Positions 24,878-33,431 of a DNA stretch of 64,000 nt are shown here, in pieces (position 1 is the first letter of the stretch; the number at the start of each line of letters is the position of its first letter). Below the pieces are notes generated by a model. It worked only from the letters and a program-made list of their open reading frames with translations, made no database searches and was not told the origin of the DNA. Where the stretch lies: contig NZ_WTVG02000039.1 of the NCBI RefSeq assembly GCF_012910705.2, positions 652,183 through 716,182 of the forward strand, read 5' to 3'. The position numbers and the translations under genes are program-made. The DNA is from Aromatoleum anaerobium. Its GTDB lineage: Bacteria > Pseudomonadota > Gammaproteobacteria > Burkholderiales > Rhodocyclaceae.

Positions 24878-25387
24878 ATGGCAATCAAACAGGACCAGAT
24901 CAACGAGCTTCAGAAGAAAAATCTCGAAGCGGCGGTGCGTCTGGCGCAGATGTCGATCGAAAACTCGCAGCGCATCATGGAACTGCAGGTTGCGGTGGCG
25001 AAGAGCCTGTTCGAAGAAGGAGTGGAGAACGCGAAAGCGCTTTCCAACGTCAAGGATCCGAAACAGGCGATCGAACTGCGCACGCAGTACGCGCAGAGCA
25101 CGACGGAAAAGATGCTGTCCTGCGCACGTGAAATGGCGGAACTGACGAACCGCACGCAGGCCGAAGTCGGAAAGCTCGTTGGCGAACAACTGTCCACCGG
25201 CGGCAAGGACATGTTCGAGGCGATGCAGAAGATGTTCACCGGCATGCCGATCACCGACCAGAATGCGATGACCGCGCTCCAGACCGCAATGGACACGACT
25301 CGCTCGGCCTTCGAGCAGATGACGCGGGCTTCGTCTGAAGCGTTCCAGATGTTCACGCAGCCGGCTGCGACCAAGACCAAGAAGTAA
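24878..25387 (+). CDS. phaP: Phasin family protein (PHA granule-associated)
   Basis: A 169-aa amphipathic helical protein that coats polyhydroxyalkanoate granules. The start at 24878 follows a strong GGAGGAAG SD (24867-24874). The helical Phasin_2 domain covers about 5-115 (MSIENSQRIMELQVAVAKSLFEEGVENAKALSNVKDPKQ, split here by the usual ALS-VKDPK turn). The C-terminal stretch is Ala/Thr-rich and ends KTKK, as in PhaP of Ralstonia-type bacteria. Monocistronic, with a terminator 21 bp downstream. It implies that the organism stores PHA. Confidence 0.9.
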   Translation: MAIKQDQINELQKKNLEAAVRLAQMSIENSQRIMELQVAVAKSLFEEGVENAKALSNVKDPKQAIELRTQYAQSTTEKMLSCAREMAELTNRTQAEVGKLVGEQLSTGGKDMFEAMQKMFTGMPITDQNAMTALQTAMDTTRSAFEQMTRASSEAFQMFTQPAATKTKK

Positions 25388-25407
25388 GGCCGGCCCGGTT
25401 TTGCGAC

Positions 25408-25433
25408 AACGGCGCCCATGGGCGCCGTTTCTC
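25408..25433 (+). terminator. Intrinsic terminator after the phasin gene
   Basis: The 9-bp stem AACGGCGCC (25408-25416) / GGCGCCGTT (25421-25429) with loop CATG is followed by TTTCT. Confidence 0.75.
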
Positions 25434-25499
25434 CGTCGTTTTCCCGCCGTCTCCAGACTCCATCCGCGGCCTCCTTCCCGCCGCGAATGCGCAGGCGGA

Positions 25500-25976
25500 T
25501 CAGTCCCCCGGGCGCGGCTCCGACTCCGTACCCCAGCGCGCCGCTGCGCTGTCGTCGCTGTCCCGCGCATCGACCCAATGCGCCCCGTCCGGTGTTTCCT
25601 CGAGCTTCCAGAAGGGCGCGCGAGTCTTCAGATAGTCCATGACAAACTCGCATGCCGCGAACGCCTCGCCACGGTGGGCCCCGGCGACGCCGACGAAGAC
25701 GATGCGGTCTCCCGGCTCGAGCCTGCCGTAGCGGTGGATCACGCGCACGCCATCGAGTTGCCAGCGCCGGCGGGCTTCACCGACGATGTCTTCGAGCGAG
25801 CGCTCGGTCATTCCCGGATAGTGCTCGAGGGTCATCGCCGCGACTTCGGCACCACCGCTGACATCCCGCACCAGCCCGACAAAGCTCGCCACGGCCCCGA
25901 CCTCGAGGCGCCCCTGCGACAGCGCGGCAATCTCGGCACCGACATCGAAATCTGCTTGCTGGACGCTTACCGACAT
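25500..25976 (-). CDS. moaE: Molybdopterin synthase catalytic subunit MoaE
   Basis: A 158-aa large subunit that transfers sulfur from thiocarboxylated MoaD to precursor Z to make molybdopterin. Landmarks are GAVASFVGLVRD near 26-37, LEHYPGMTERSL, HRYGRLEPGDRIVFVGVAGAHRGEAF and DYLKTRAPFWKLEE with the catalytic Lys. The C-terminal Asp/Ser-rich tail is not conserved. It is the last gene of mobB-moeA-moaD-moaE; 3 bp separate it from moaD. Confidence 0.95.
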   Translation of the reverse strand: MSVSVQQADFDVGAEIAALSQGRLEVGAVASFVGLVRDVSGGAEVAAMTLEHYPGMTERSLEDIVGEARRRWQLDGVRVIHRYGRLEPGDRIVFVGVAGAHRGEAFAACEFVMDYLKTRAPFWKLEETPDGAHWVDARDSDDSAAARWGTESEPRPGD

Positions 25977-25979
25977 GTT

Positions 25980-26234
25980 TCAGCCTCCGGTGACTGGCGG
26001 AAAGAATGCGATTTCGTCGCCGGGACCTACCGGATCGGCCGGATTCGCCATGCGCTGATTGCGGGCGGCGCGCACGTTGCGCCCTTCCGCGAGCGCGTCC
26101 CACTTGTCGCCCCGGTCGGCAAGGAAAGCACGCAGATCCCCGACGGTGGCGACCCCGGAGGGCAGCACGAACGATTCTTCGGCACGCCCGACCGTGTCCC
26201 TGAGCGACGCGAAATAAAGGATTTTGATGTTCAT
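25980..26234 (-). CDS. moaD: Molybdopterin synthase sulfur carrier subunit MoaD
   Basis: An 84-aa ubiquitin-like sulfur carrier. The start MNIKILYFASLRD is at 26234 (longer in-frame extension rejected because it overlaps moeA). It ends in FFPPVTGG, the exposed Gly-Gly that is adenylated and thiocarboxylated. It pairs with moaE, which follows after 3 bp; moeA ends 4 bp upstream. Confidence 0.95.
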   Translation of the reverse strand: MNIKILYFASLRDTVGRAEESFVLPSGVATVGDLRAFLADRGDKWDALAEGRNVRAARNQRMANPADPVGPGDEIAFFPPVTGG

Positions 26235-26238
26235 GATT

Positions 26239-27444
26239 TCAGTATAACAACTCGCCGTAAGGCAGAAAGCGGACCGTCTCGCCGCGCGCGATCGGCGTGT
26301 CGGCCGGCACATCGACGAGCCCGTCGGCCCACACGATCGACGACAGCGCCGCAGCGCCCTGGTGAGCATACAGCTCGACGCCTCCTGCATCGTTGAAGCG
26401 CGCGCGCAGGAACTCGCGCCGGCGATCCGGTCGCGGCCAGTCGAAATCGGCGCGCAACGCGAGAGCCCGCGGTTTCAGCGCGCTCGCCCCCTGCGTCGCG
26501 AGGATGAAGGGCCGCACCATCATCAGGAAGGTCACGAAGCTCGACACGGGGTTGCCCGGCAGGCCGATGAACGCGGCTGCTCCGACGCGCCCGTATGCGA
26601 GGGGCTTGCCGGGTTTCATCGCGATCTTCCACAGGTCGAGCGAACCTTCGGCTTCGACTGCGGGCTTCACATGATCTTCTTCGCCGACCGAGACGCCACC
26701 GCTCGTGAGGATCAGCTCGTGCCCCTGCGCGGCGTCGCGCAACACCGCGCGCGTTGCCTCGAGACGGTCCGGCACGATGCCGAAATCGGTGACTTCGCAA
26801 CCGAGCTGCAGCAGCAGCGCGCGCAGCTGGAAGCGGTTGGAGTTATACACGCCGCCCGGCGGCAAGGTTTCGCCCGGCATGACCAGTTCATCGCCGGTGG
26901 AAAACAGCGCGACGCGCATCCGTCGCACGACCGGCAGCTGCGCGATGCCGACCGAGGCGGCGAGTCCGAGTTCTTGCGGGCGCAGCCGCGTGCCTGCCGC
27001 CAGAACCGTATCACCCCGGGCGATCTCGCTGCCCGCCAGTCTTACCGCCTCGCCCGCGCGGGGTTGATGATTGATCACCACTGCCTCGCCCTGGTGCTCG
27101 CACATCTCCTGCATCACGACGACGTCGGCGCCGGCGGGCAGCGGCGCTCCGGTGAAGATGCGGGCAGCCGTGCCCGGTTGAAGCGGATGGCCGACGCTGC
27201 CCGCCGGAATCCGCTGCGACACCGCGAGGGACGCCCCGGGCGCCGTGACGTCGGCTGCACGCAACGCGTAGCCGTCCATCGTCGAAGTGTCGAGCGCAGG
27301 CACCGAAACCGGGGAATGCAGATCGGCAGCCAGCACCCTGCCCTGCGCGACGAAGGTGTCGGCCATGTCGATTTCGCGGATCGGCTGGGCCTTACGGATC
27401 AGCGTTTCGAGCGCTTCGTCGAAGGAGAGCATATTGGCGTTCAT
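26239..27444 (-). CDS. moeA: Molybdopterin molybdenumtransferase MoeA
   Basis: A 401-aa enzyme that inserts molybdate into adenylylated molybdopterin. Motifs seen are DTSTMDGYALRAAD (about 53-66), PAGSVGHPLQPGTAARIFTGAPLPAGAD and the MoCF_biosynth core FSTGDELV plus LTSGGVSVGEEDHVK. The stretch KPGKPLAYG followed by FIGLPGNPVSSFV is typical of the family. It lies 3 bp after mobB and 4 bp before moaD. An alternative start at Met5 (27432) cannot be excluded; neither has a clear SD. Confidence 0.95.
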   Translation of the reverse strand: MNANMLSFDEALETLIRKAQPIREIDMADTFVAQGRVLAADLHSPVSVPALDTSTMDGYALRAADVTAPGASLAVSQRIPAGSVGHPLQPGTAARIFTGAPLPAGADVVVMQEMCEHQGEAVVINHQPRAGEAVRLAGSEIARGDTVLAAGTRLRPQELGLAASVGIAQLPVVRRMRVALFSTGDELVMPGETLPPGGVYNSNRFQLRALLLQLGCEVTDFGIVPDRLEATRAVLRDAAQGHELILTSGGVSVGEEDHVKPAVEAEGSLDLWKIAMKPGKPLAYGRVGAAAFIGLPGNPVSSFVTFLMMVRPFILATQGASALKPRALALRADFDWPRPDRRREFLRARFNDAGGVELYAHQGAAALSSIVWADGLVDVPADTPIARGETVRFLPYGELLY

Positions 27445-27447
27445 GAT

Positions 27448-27945
27448 TTACGTGGCTAGACGTGAGTGAGCGAGAATGAATTCGGCAATCGCCGCGCCGT
27501 CGTCGAGCGCGAGCGTCGGCAGCGGACAATCGATCCCGGCGTTGGTCGCGACCGCGACCACGTGGGGATTGTCGGCCCAGAGCGGCGGCTTGCCGTGCGC
27601 CGGACGATGCACTTCGATCTTCGGCACGGCGGCGGCCTTGTAACCCTCGATCAGCACGACGTCGCACGGCGACAACAGGCGCAGCTGCTCTTCGAGCGTC
27701 GGCTCGGGTGCGCCGCGAAGCTCGTGCATCAGCACCCAGCGATCGTTCGACAACATCAGCACCTGGCTGGCTCCCGCCTCGCGGTGGCGAAACGAGTCCT
27801 TGCCCGGGCGGTCGAGGTCAAAGCCGTGGTGGGCGTGCTTGATGACGGAAACCGAGATCCCGCGTGCGGTGAACTGGGGAATGAGCTTTTCGATCAGGGT
27901 GGTCTTGCCGCAACCGGACCAGCCGGCGATGCCGAATACGATCAT
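27448..27945 (-). CDS. mobB: Molybdopterin-guanine dinucleotide biosynthesis protein B
   Basis: A 165-aa P-loop GTPase-like accessory factor for MGD cofactor formation. Walker A is GWSGCGKTT at residues 8-16; SVIKHAHHGFDLDRPGKDSFRHREAGA and DVVLIEGYK are typical MobB motifs. It is the first gene of the molybdenum cofactor operon. It implies MGD-dependent enzymes (DMSO-reductase family, for example nitrate reductase) elsewhere in the genome. Confidence 0.94.
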   Translation of the reverse strand: MIVFGIAGWSGCGKTTLIEKLIPQFTARGISVSVIKHAHHGFDLDRPGKDSFRHREAGASQVLMLSNDRWVLMHELRGAPEPTLEEQLRLLSPCDVVLIEGYKAAAVPKIEVHRPAHGKPPLWADNPHVVAVATNAGIDCPLPTLALDDGAAIAEFILAHSRLAT

Positions 27946-27988
27946 CAGTGGTTCGCTCGATTCAAATGTTGAGGAGAATACAACATGC

Positions 27989-29329
27989 TCAGGATTGTGC
28001 GCAGGGAAGTGCCACCACTGCGGCGAACCCGCCGCCGGGAGTGCGGAAGTTCGTCGTCTGGCCGCGATACAGCCGCGCCACGAGAAGTTGCACGCGGCCG
28101 CGGTACACGTAATTCCGCAGGTCCATCTTCAAGTCGGTCGCCGTACCCCCGACCGACAGGCGCCGCGCGCTGGGCGGCACGAGTCGCTGCGCGATGTAGT
28201 CGCCGGCGAGAATTTCGTCGAACACCCTGCGCGTCAGCTTGTCGCCGCGATACGTCGCCCGGCTGCCGAACCCCGACGCGGGCTTGAAGAACAGTTCCCT
28301 GCGGCCGCGCCACAACGCGTCAGCGTCCTCCGGCCGGACCTGGCGTGTAGCCGGGATGCCGGCGGCGAGCACGGCGCGCGTACCGGCCTCGACACCGATC
28401 GCCCGCAGCACCGCGTCGTCGGCAAGCAGCGCGAGATTGCGCTTGTCGGCGTACAGCGCATGGGCGCGCGGGTGCGGGGTGATCACCGCCGCCTGCGCCG
28501 CCCAAGCCTGGGCAAGCGCTGCGCTTTCCGGCTCGGTCAACGCGAAGTCGGTGAGGCGGTTGTAGACGAGATCGACAACGGCCTCACCGAGCCACAGGCG
28601 CCCGTCGGCGAATTCGAGCTCGCCCGGATCGCAGATGAACGCGGCCAGTCCGTGGCGTTCGAACAGGCGCTGGAACAGCACGAATTCGGGCAGCAGGTAC
28701 TGGGACTGCGGTTCGCGATCAACGATCACAACTGTCCGCAACACCTGTTCACCGCGCATCGCGCGCCATTCGCTGCGGAACATGTCGATGAACGCGGCTT
28801 CCGGATCGTTCGGCCCGCCTGCGGCGACGGCCGCTTCGAGCGGCGCGACTTCGGCACAGCACGTGCGCTGCGCGCGGGCCAGCGCAACATTGAGCAGCGC
28901 GCCGCCGGCGTTGGTGTTGATCTCGATAAGCTGCGGCCCTTCGGGGCCGAGGTGAAAGTCGTAGCCGAGAAACACGCCCGCCGCCGCGGTCGGCAGCTTC
29001 GCGGCCGCCGGCGCATGTTCGAATACCAGCGCCTCCCAGCCGGGCAGCGCGACCACGCGCTCGACCGCGGCGATGATCTGCGCCATGCGCGCCTGGTGAT
29101 GCGCAGCGACGAAGGCGACCGAATCGGCAAACAGGTGCGGGCGGGTCGAGACGATCATCGACAGGAGCGCGCCGTCACGGGCGTCCCGTTCGAGCTCGCT
29201 GCGCAGGCGCTCATGATCGAGCGAGACGCACTGGCAGCCGCGATTGAGGCGCTCGGCGACATCCAGGCAATCGCCGTCGGACAACGCGCGCAGCAGCGGA
29301 TCCAGCCCGGGGTCGACAGCTGTACTCAT
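27989..29329 (-). CDS. ATP-grasp-like protein of unknown function
   Basis: A 446-aa protein from the ATG at 29329, preceded by GGAGACACC (SD); an ATG 12 bp further upstream is possible. It resembles circularly permuted ATP-grasp carboxylate-amine ligases. FLGYDFHLGPEGPQLIEINTNAGG has the E-x-N metal motif, and LFFKPASGFGSRATYRGDKL looks like the ATP-binding Lys/Gly loop. A further segment reads IAQRLVPPSARRL. The substrate is unknown. It lies between dinG (stop about 30 bp upstream) and mobB (43 bp downstream) on the same strand, with no obvious link to either. Confidence 0.7.
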   Translation of the reverse strand: MSTAVDPGLDPLLRALSDGDCLDVAERLNRGCQCVSLDHERLRSELERDARDGALLSMIVSTRPHLFADSVAFVAAHHQARMAQIIAAVERVVALPGWEALVFEHAPAAAKLPTAAAGVFLGYDFHLGPEGPQLIEINTNAGGALLNVALARAQRTCCAEVAPLEAAVAAGGPNDPEAAFIDMFRSEWRAMRGEQVLRTVVIVDREPQSQYLLPEFVLFQRLFERHGLAAFICDPGELEFADGRLWLGEAVVDLVYNRLTDFALTEPESAALAQAWAAQAAVITPHPRAHALYADKRNLALLADDAVLRAIGVEAGTRAVLAAGIPATRQVRPEDADALWRGRRELFFKPASGFGSRATYRGDKLTRRVFDEILAGDYIAQRLVPPSARRLSVGGTATDLKMDLRNYVYRGRVQLLVARLYRGQTTNFRTPGGGFAAVVALPCAQS

Positions 29330-29361
29330 TGGTGTCTCCATCGTGTCCCCCACCCTGCGAC

Positions 29362-31317
29362 TCACGTGCCCGGGGGTGGCGGCAGTTGTTCGAGAAACGC
29401 GACCGCCTCGGCCTCGAGGCGGGTGCGACGCATCGGCGGCAGGCTGCGCCAGATGACTTTGCCATAGGGCTTGTCGATCATCCGCGGGTCGCAGATGCAC
29501 AGCACGCCGCGGTCGCGTTCGCTGCGGATGAGGCGGCCGGCGCCCTGCTTCATGTTGATCACCGCGCGCGGCAACTGGTAATGCATGAACGGGTTGCGGC
29601 CGCTCTTCTGCAGGTGCTCGACGCGTGCCGCGAGTACCGGATCGTCCGGCGGCGCGAACGGCAGCTTGTCGATGACGACCAGCGACAGCGCATCGCCGGG
29701 CACATCGACGCCTTCCCAGAAACTCTGGCTCGCGACGAGCACCGCATTGCCGAGACGGCGGAAACGTTCAAGCAGTTCTGTCCGCGACCCTTCACCCTGC
29801 AGCAGCATCGGCAGCTTGTCGCCGGCGCGCTCGAGGCCGTCGGCAAGCAGGCCGTGGATGCGCCGCATCGCGCGCAGCGACGTGCACAGCACGAACGTCC
29901 GCCCGCGCGCCGCGCGTATCAGCGGCAGCACGGTCCTCGCGACGGCTTCGGCATAGGCCGGATGGTTCGGGTCGGGCAGGCCGGCCGGGGCATACAGCAG
30001 GGCCTGCTCGGCGTAGTCGAACGGGCTGCCCCACACTTCGGTCAGCGGTGGCGGCTCGAGCCACGACAGCCCCAGTTCGTCGCAGTAGTGGCCGAAGTCG
30101 CTGCCCACGGCGAGCGTTGCCGAGGTGAAGATCCACGCTCGCGGATGGCTCTCGAGCTGGCGGCGGAACACCTGCGACACGTGCAGCGGCGTTGCGTTCA
30201 GCGCGGCCGACTGTGTGAACACTTCGACCCAGCGGATCAGCTCGGCCGAATCGGGCGTGCGCCAGCGCCCGAGCCGTTGCTGGATTTCATCGGTGCGGCG
30301 CAGGCAGTTCGCGAGCCCTTCCGAGCGTTCGGCCTGCGTGCCGAGGATCGCGGCGAAGCGGCCCAGTTCGTCGTCGAGCGTCTTCAGCGCATCGTGGAAT
30401 TGCGGCAGCGCGGCGGCCTGCGCGGCCGAGAGTCGCGCCGGCTCCGGACCGAACGCGAGCCGCAGGTCGCGCGCCGCCTTCTCCAGCGCCCGGCTCGCGT
30501 CGATCAGTTCGCGGCAATCACGCGCCCCGGCGAGCGTCTCGGAGCGCGTGTCGCGCGCGAGTTCGAGCAGCTGCGCCGTCGACAGGTTCTCGCCGAAGAA
30601 CAGGCTCGCCGTTTCCGGCAGCTGGTGCGCTTCGTCGAAAATTACCGCGTTGCACGCCGGCAGCAGCTCGCCCATGCCTTCGTCGCGCAGCATCACGTCG
30701 GCGAAGAACAGGTGGTGATTGACGACGACGATGTCGGCGTCCATCGCGGCACGCCGCGCTGAAAGCACGAAGCATTCCTTGACGTTCGGGCATTCCTGGC
30801 CGAGACAGTTGTCGCGCGTCGAAGTGGCTGCCAGCCACGCCGCGGAGTCTTCGCGCACTTCCGTGCATTCGGCCTTGTCACCGCTGTGCGTCGTTTTTGC
30901 GAAGCGTGCGATCGCGCGCAGATCGACCGCATCCTGCGCGGTGAGGAAGCGGCCATCATGCGAATTGCGTTCGAGGTGGTACGGGCAGACGTAATTCGCG
31001 CGGCCCTTCAGCAGCGCCACGGTGACCGGCACCCTCAGCGCGGCGCGCACCGTCGGCAGGTCGCGATTGAAGAGCTGGTCCTGCAGCGTCTTGGTGCCGG
31101 TCGACAGGATCACCTTGCCGCCGGACAGCAGCGCCGGCACCAGATACGCGAACGTCTTGCCGGTGCCGGTGCCGGCTTCGGCGACGAGGACGCGGTTTTC
31201 CTGCAGGGCTTCGGCGATGCGCCGCGCCATCTCGAGCTGTTGCGGGCGAGGCCGGAACGACGGCACTGCCGTGGCAAGCAATCCATCGGGAGAAAAGGCG
31301 GAATCGATATCTGGCAT
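29362..31317 (-). CDS. dinG: DinG/YoaA-type Fe-S DNA helicase
   Basis: A 651-aa superfamily 2, XPD-like 5'-3' helicase implicated in unwinding R-loops and repair intermediates. Walker A AGTGTGKTF lies near 48-56 and the DEAH box (VIFDEAHQLPET) near 230. A Cys cluster for a 4Fe-4S centre lies between them (NYVCPYHL, then NCLGQECPNVKEC). C-terminal helicase motifs include LVASQSFWEGVDVPGDALSLVVIDKLPF and QGAGRLIRSERDRG. Members of this group are variously named DinG or YoaA; the subfamily is not settled here. Confidence 0.9.
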   Translation of the reverse strand: MPDIDSAFSPDGLLATAVPSFRPRPQQLEMARRIAEALQENRVLVAEAGTGTGKTFAYLVPALLSGGKVILSTGTKTLQDQLFNRDLPTVRAALRVPVTVALLKGRANYVCPYHLERNSHDGRFLTAQDAVDLRAIARFAKTTHSGDKAECTEVREDSAAWLAATSTRDNCLGQECPNVKECFVLSARRAAMDADIVVVNHHLFFADVMLRDEGMGELLPACNAVIFDEAHQLPETASLFFGENLSTAQLLELARDTRSETLAGARDCRELIDASRALEKAARDLRLAFGPEPARLSAAQAAALPQFHDALKTLDDELGRFAAILGTQAERSEGLANCLRRTDEIQQRLGRWRTPDSAELIRWVEVFTQSAALNATPLHVSQVFRRQLESHPRAWIFTSATLAVGSDFGHYCDELGLSWLEPPPLTEVWGSPFDYAEQALLYAPAGLPDPNHPAYAEAVARTVLPLIRAARGRTFVLCTSLRAMRRIHGLLADGLERAGDKLPMLLQGEGSRTELLERFRRLGNAVLVASQSFWEGVDVPGDALSLVVIDKLPFAPPDDPVLAARVEHLQKSGRNPFMHYQLPRAVINMKQGAGRLIRSERDRGVLCICDPRMIDKPYGKVIWRSLPPMRRTRLEAEAVAFLEQLPPPPGT

Positions 31318-31505
31318 GGCGCAAAACAGGAGCAGTCGGCAATGCTATCACCAGTGGATGGCGCAGGACGGCTTTCGCCCCGGGCCGCTTCGGCAACGCG
31401 CGCGCCAGAGAGCGCCGATCGGTTGATGACGGCCGATTGGCGCTACGCGACCGGCGTACGAACGACGCCGTCCCGCGTCGACGATCGCCTGCCGCCGTCC
31501 CCGGC

Positions 31506-32123
31506 TCAGGCGCGGTTACGAAAACGCAGCAGCGTCCAGTAGCCGAAGGCGTTCACCGGCGTGGCTTCGGTCAGCTCGAGATGCGTCAGGCCGATGAACG
31601 CATCGAGCGGAAACAGCGGCCGGAACCCTAGCGAACGCGCGAGCGGCGCGAGGCTGCGCTCGATGCGCGACGCGAAACCGTTGCTGCGGGTGAAATGATT
31701 GACGACGACGACTTCGCCGCCGGGCCGGCAGACCCGCTCGAGTTCCTGCATCATCACCGCCGGATCGGGAACGACTGATGCGACATACAGGGCGCTCACC
31801 TTGTCGAAGCTCGCATCCGGAAACGACAGCCGCTGCACGTCCATCGCCATCAGCGCGACATTGCGCAGATCGTGGCGCTGCACCTGGAGACTCGCGCGCG
31901 CGAGCATGTGGGGGGAAAGGTCGATGCCCGTGACGCGGGCGTAGCGGGGGTAATGACGCAACGACAAGCCGGTGCCGACGCCGACTTCGAGGACCTCCTC
32001 GCCCGGCCGGCAGTTCAAGGCCTGCACCAGCCGCCGTCGCCCGGGCTCGAAAACCGGGCCGAACAGGATGTCATAGACCGGGGCATAGCGACGGTAGGCG
32101 GCAGTAATGGCTTGCTGGTCCAT
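31506..32123 (-). CDS. Class I SAM-dependent methyltransferase (PmtA/UbiE-like)
   Basis: A 205-aa Rossmann methyltransferase. Motif I is VLEVGVGTGLSL (about 44-55), followed by GIDLSPHMLARA, MDVQRLSFPDASFD and the post-motif RVCRPGGEVVVVNHF. The N-terminal AYRRYAPVYDILFGPVFEPGRRR resembles Rhodobacter-type phosphatidylethanolamine N-methyltransferase (PmtA) and UbiE, so a lipid or quinone substrate is plausible but not proven. Single gene; 188 bp without recognisable features separate it from dinG. Confidence 0.85.
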   Translation of the reverse strand: MDQQAITAAYRRYAPVYDILFGPVFEPGRRRLVQALNCRPGEEVLEVGVGTGLSLRHYPRYARVTGIDLSPHMLARASLQVQRHDLRNVALMAMDVQRLSFPDASFDKVSALYVASVVPDPAVMMQELERVCRPGGEVVVVNHFTRSNGFASRIERSLAPLARSLGFRPLFPLDAFIGLTHLELTEATPVNAFGYWTLLRFRNRA

Positions 32124-32230
32124 GTCACTCGCAACGGGTCGGATGATCAGCTCATGTTAGCAGCCGCCCGGGGATTATGCGCGCTCAAGCTGGAGCGGGA
32201 CGGGGTGCGCGGCGGGCGCCTCATGCCCCG

Positions 32231-33343
32231 TCACTCTGTGCGGTGGGCCTCGGCAAGGTAATCGCGGCTGCGCATTTCCATCAGCCGGCTGACCGTGCGG
32301 ACGAACTCGTGGGCGTTGTGGCCGGTCGTGTACAGCTCGTGCGCCTCGACTTCGGCACTCATCACGAGCTTGACGCGATGATCGTAGAGGACGTCGACGA
32401 GCCACGTGAAGCGCCGCGCTTCGGACGCATTCCCGGCGCTCATGCGCGGCACGCCGGAGAGCAGCAGCGTGTGGTGCTCGCGGGCGATTTCGAGATAGTC
32501 GTTCTGCGACCGCGGACCCCCGCACAGCGTCGTGAAATCGAACCAGATGACGCCGGGGGCGCGCCGCACCACCGGCAGCTGGCGGCCGAGCAGGTCGATC
32601 GCGCCGGTTTCGCCGTCGCACGCGGCCAGACGACGAAAATCCTCGCGCATCTTGCGCTCGGCCGCGTCGTCGTCGGGAACGAGGTAAATCTCGATCTTCT
32701 CCAGCGTGCGCAAACGGTAATCGGTGCCGTAGTCCACTTCAATGACATCGAAGCGGCGCTTGATCATCTCGATGGCCGGCAGGAAGTTGATGCGCTGCAG
32801 CCCGTTCGGATAGAGGCCGTCGGGCGGATAGTTCGATGTCATGACGAAGATGACGCCGCGCGCGAACAGCGCATCGAGGAGGCGCCCGAGGATCATCGCG
32901 TCGGCAATGTCGGAGACATGAAACTCGTCGAAGCACAGCAGGCGCGTCTGGCGCGCGATGCGATCGGCGACGCGCTGCAGCGGATCGGGCGCGTCGTTGA
33001 AGTTCTTCAGGTCGTTCTGCACTTCCTGCATGAACGCGTGGAAATGCACGCGGCGCTTACGCTGGTAAGGTACCGCGTCGAAAAAGCAGTCCATCAGGAA
33101 GCTCTTGCCGCGCCCGACGCCGCCCCAGAAATAGACGCTGCGCGGCATCCGCGGCCGGGCGAGGAGCTTGCGCAGCGTCCCGCGGCGCGCGGCCTTGAAC
33201 CCGATCAATTCCGTATAGAGCTGCTGCAGGCGCTGCACGGCGGCGCGCTGCTCGGGGTCGGACTTGTAGCCGCGGGCCTTGAGCTGCGCCTCGTAGGCAT
33301 CGAGCATTCCGTGCTGCGCAACTTTGAGAACACGATGGGGCAT
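32231..33343 (-). CDS. zapE: Cell division protein ZapE (AFG1-type ATPase)
   Basis: A 370-aa P-loop ATPase. In E. coli ZapE destabilises FtsZ rings and also acts in ubiquinone-related functions; mitochondrial AFG1 is related. Walker A is GGVGRGKS (74-81), Walker B LLCFDEFHVSD, and there is an arginine-containing ATPase segment VIFVMTSNYPPDGLY. The family alignment really begins at MLDAYEAQLKARGY, so the ATG at 33307 is an alternative start; neither start has a good SD. It follows lpdA after a stem-loop. Confidence 0.93.
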   Translation of the reverse strand: MPHRVLKVAQHGMLDAYEAQLKARGYKSDPEQRAAVQRLQQLYTELIGFKAARRGTLRKLLARPRMPRSVYFWGGVGRGKSFLMDCFFDAVPYQRKRRVHFHAFMQEVQNDLKNFNDAPDPLQRVADRIARQTRLLCFDEFHVSDIADAMILGRLLDALFARGVIFVMTSNYPPDGLYPNGLQRINFLPAIEMIKRRFDVIEVDYGTDYRLRTLEKIEIYLVPDDDAAERKMREDFRRLAACDGETGAIDLLGRQLPVVRRAPGVIWFDFTTLCGGPRSQNDYLEIAREHHTLLLSGVPRMSAGNASEARRFTWLVDVLYDHRVKLVMSAEVEAHELYTTGHNAHEFVRTVSRLMEMRSRDYLAEAHRTE

Positions 33344-33378
33344 GAAGGCACTGAAAAAGCGATGTTCAGAAACGAAAT

Positions 33379-33412
33379 CAGGGGTGGCCAGGATATTCCC
33401 GCGCCACCCCTG
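33379..33412 (-). other. Stem-loop between lpdA and zapE
   Basis: CAGGGGTGGC (33379-33388) and GCCACCCCTG (33403-33412) form a 10-bp stem with a 14-nt loop. On the minus strand ATTTCGTTTCT follows, a weak T-rich tract, so it may act as a leaky terminator. Confidence 0.55.
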
Positions 33413-33431
33413 TCTTGCGGCAGGCCAACGA

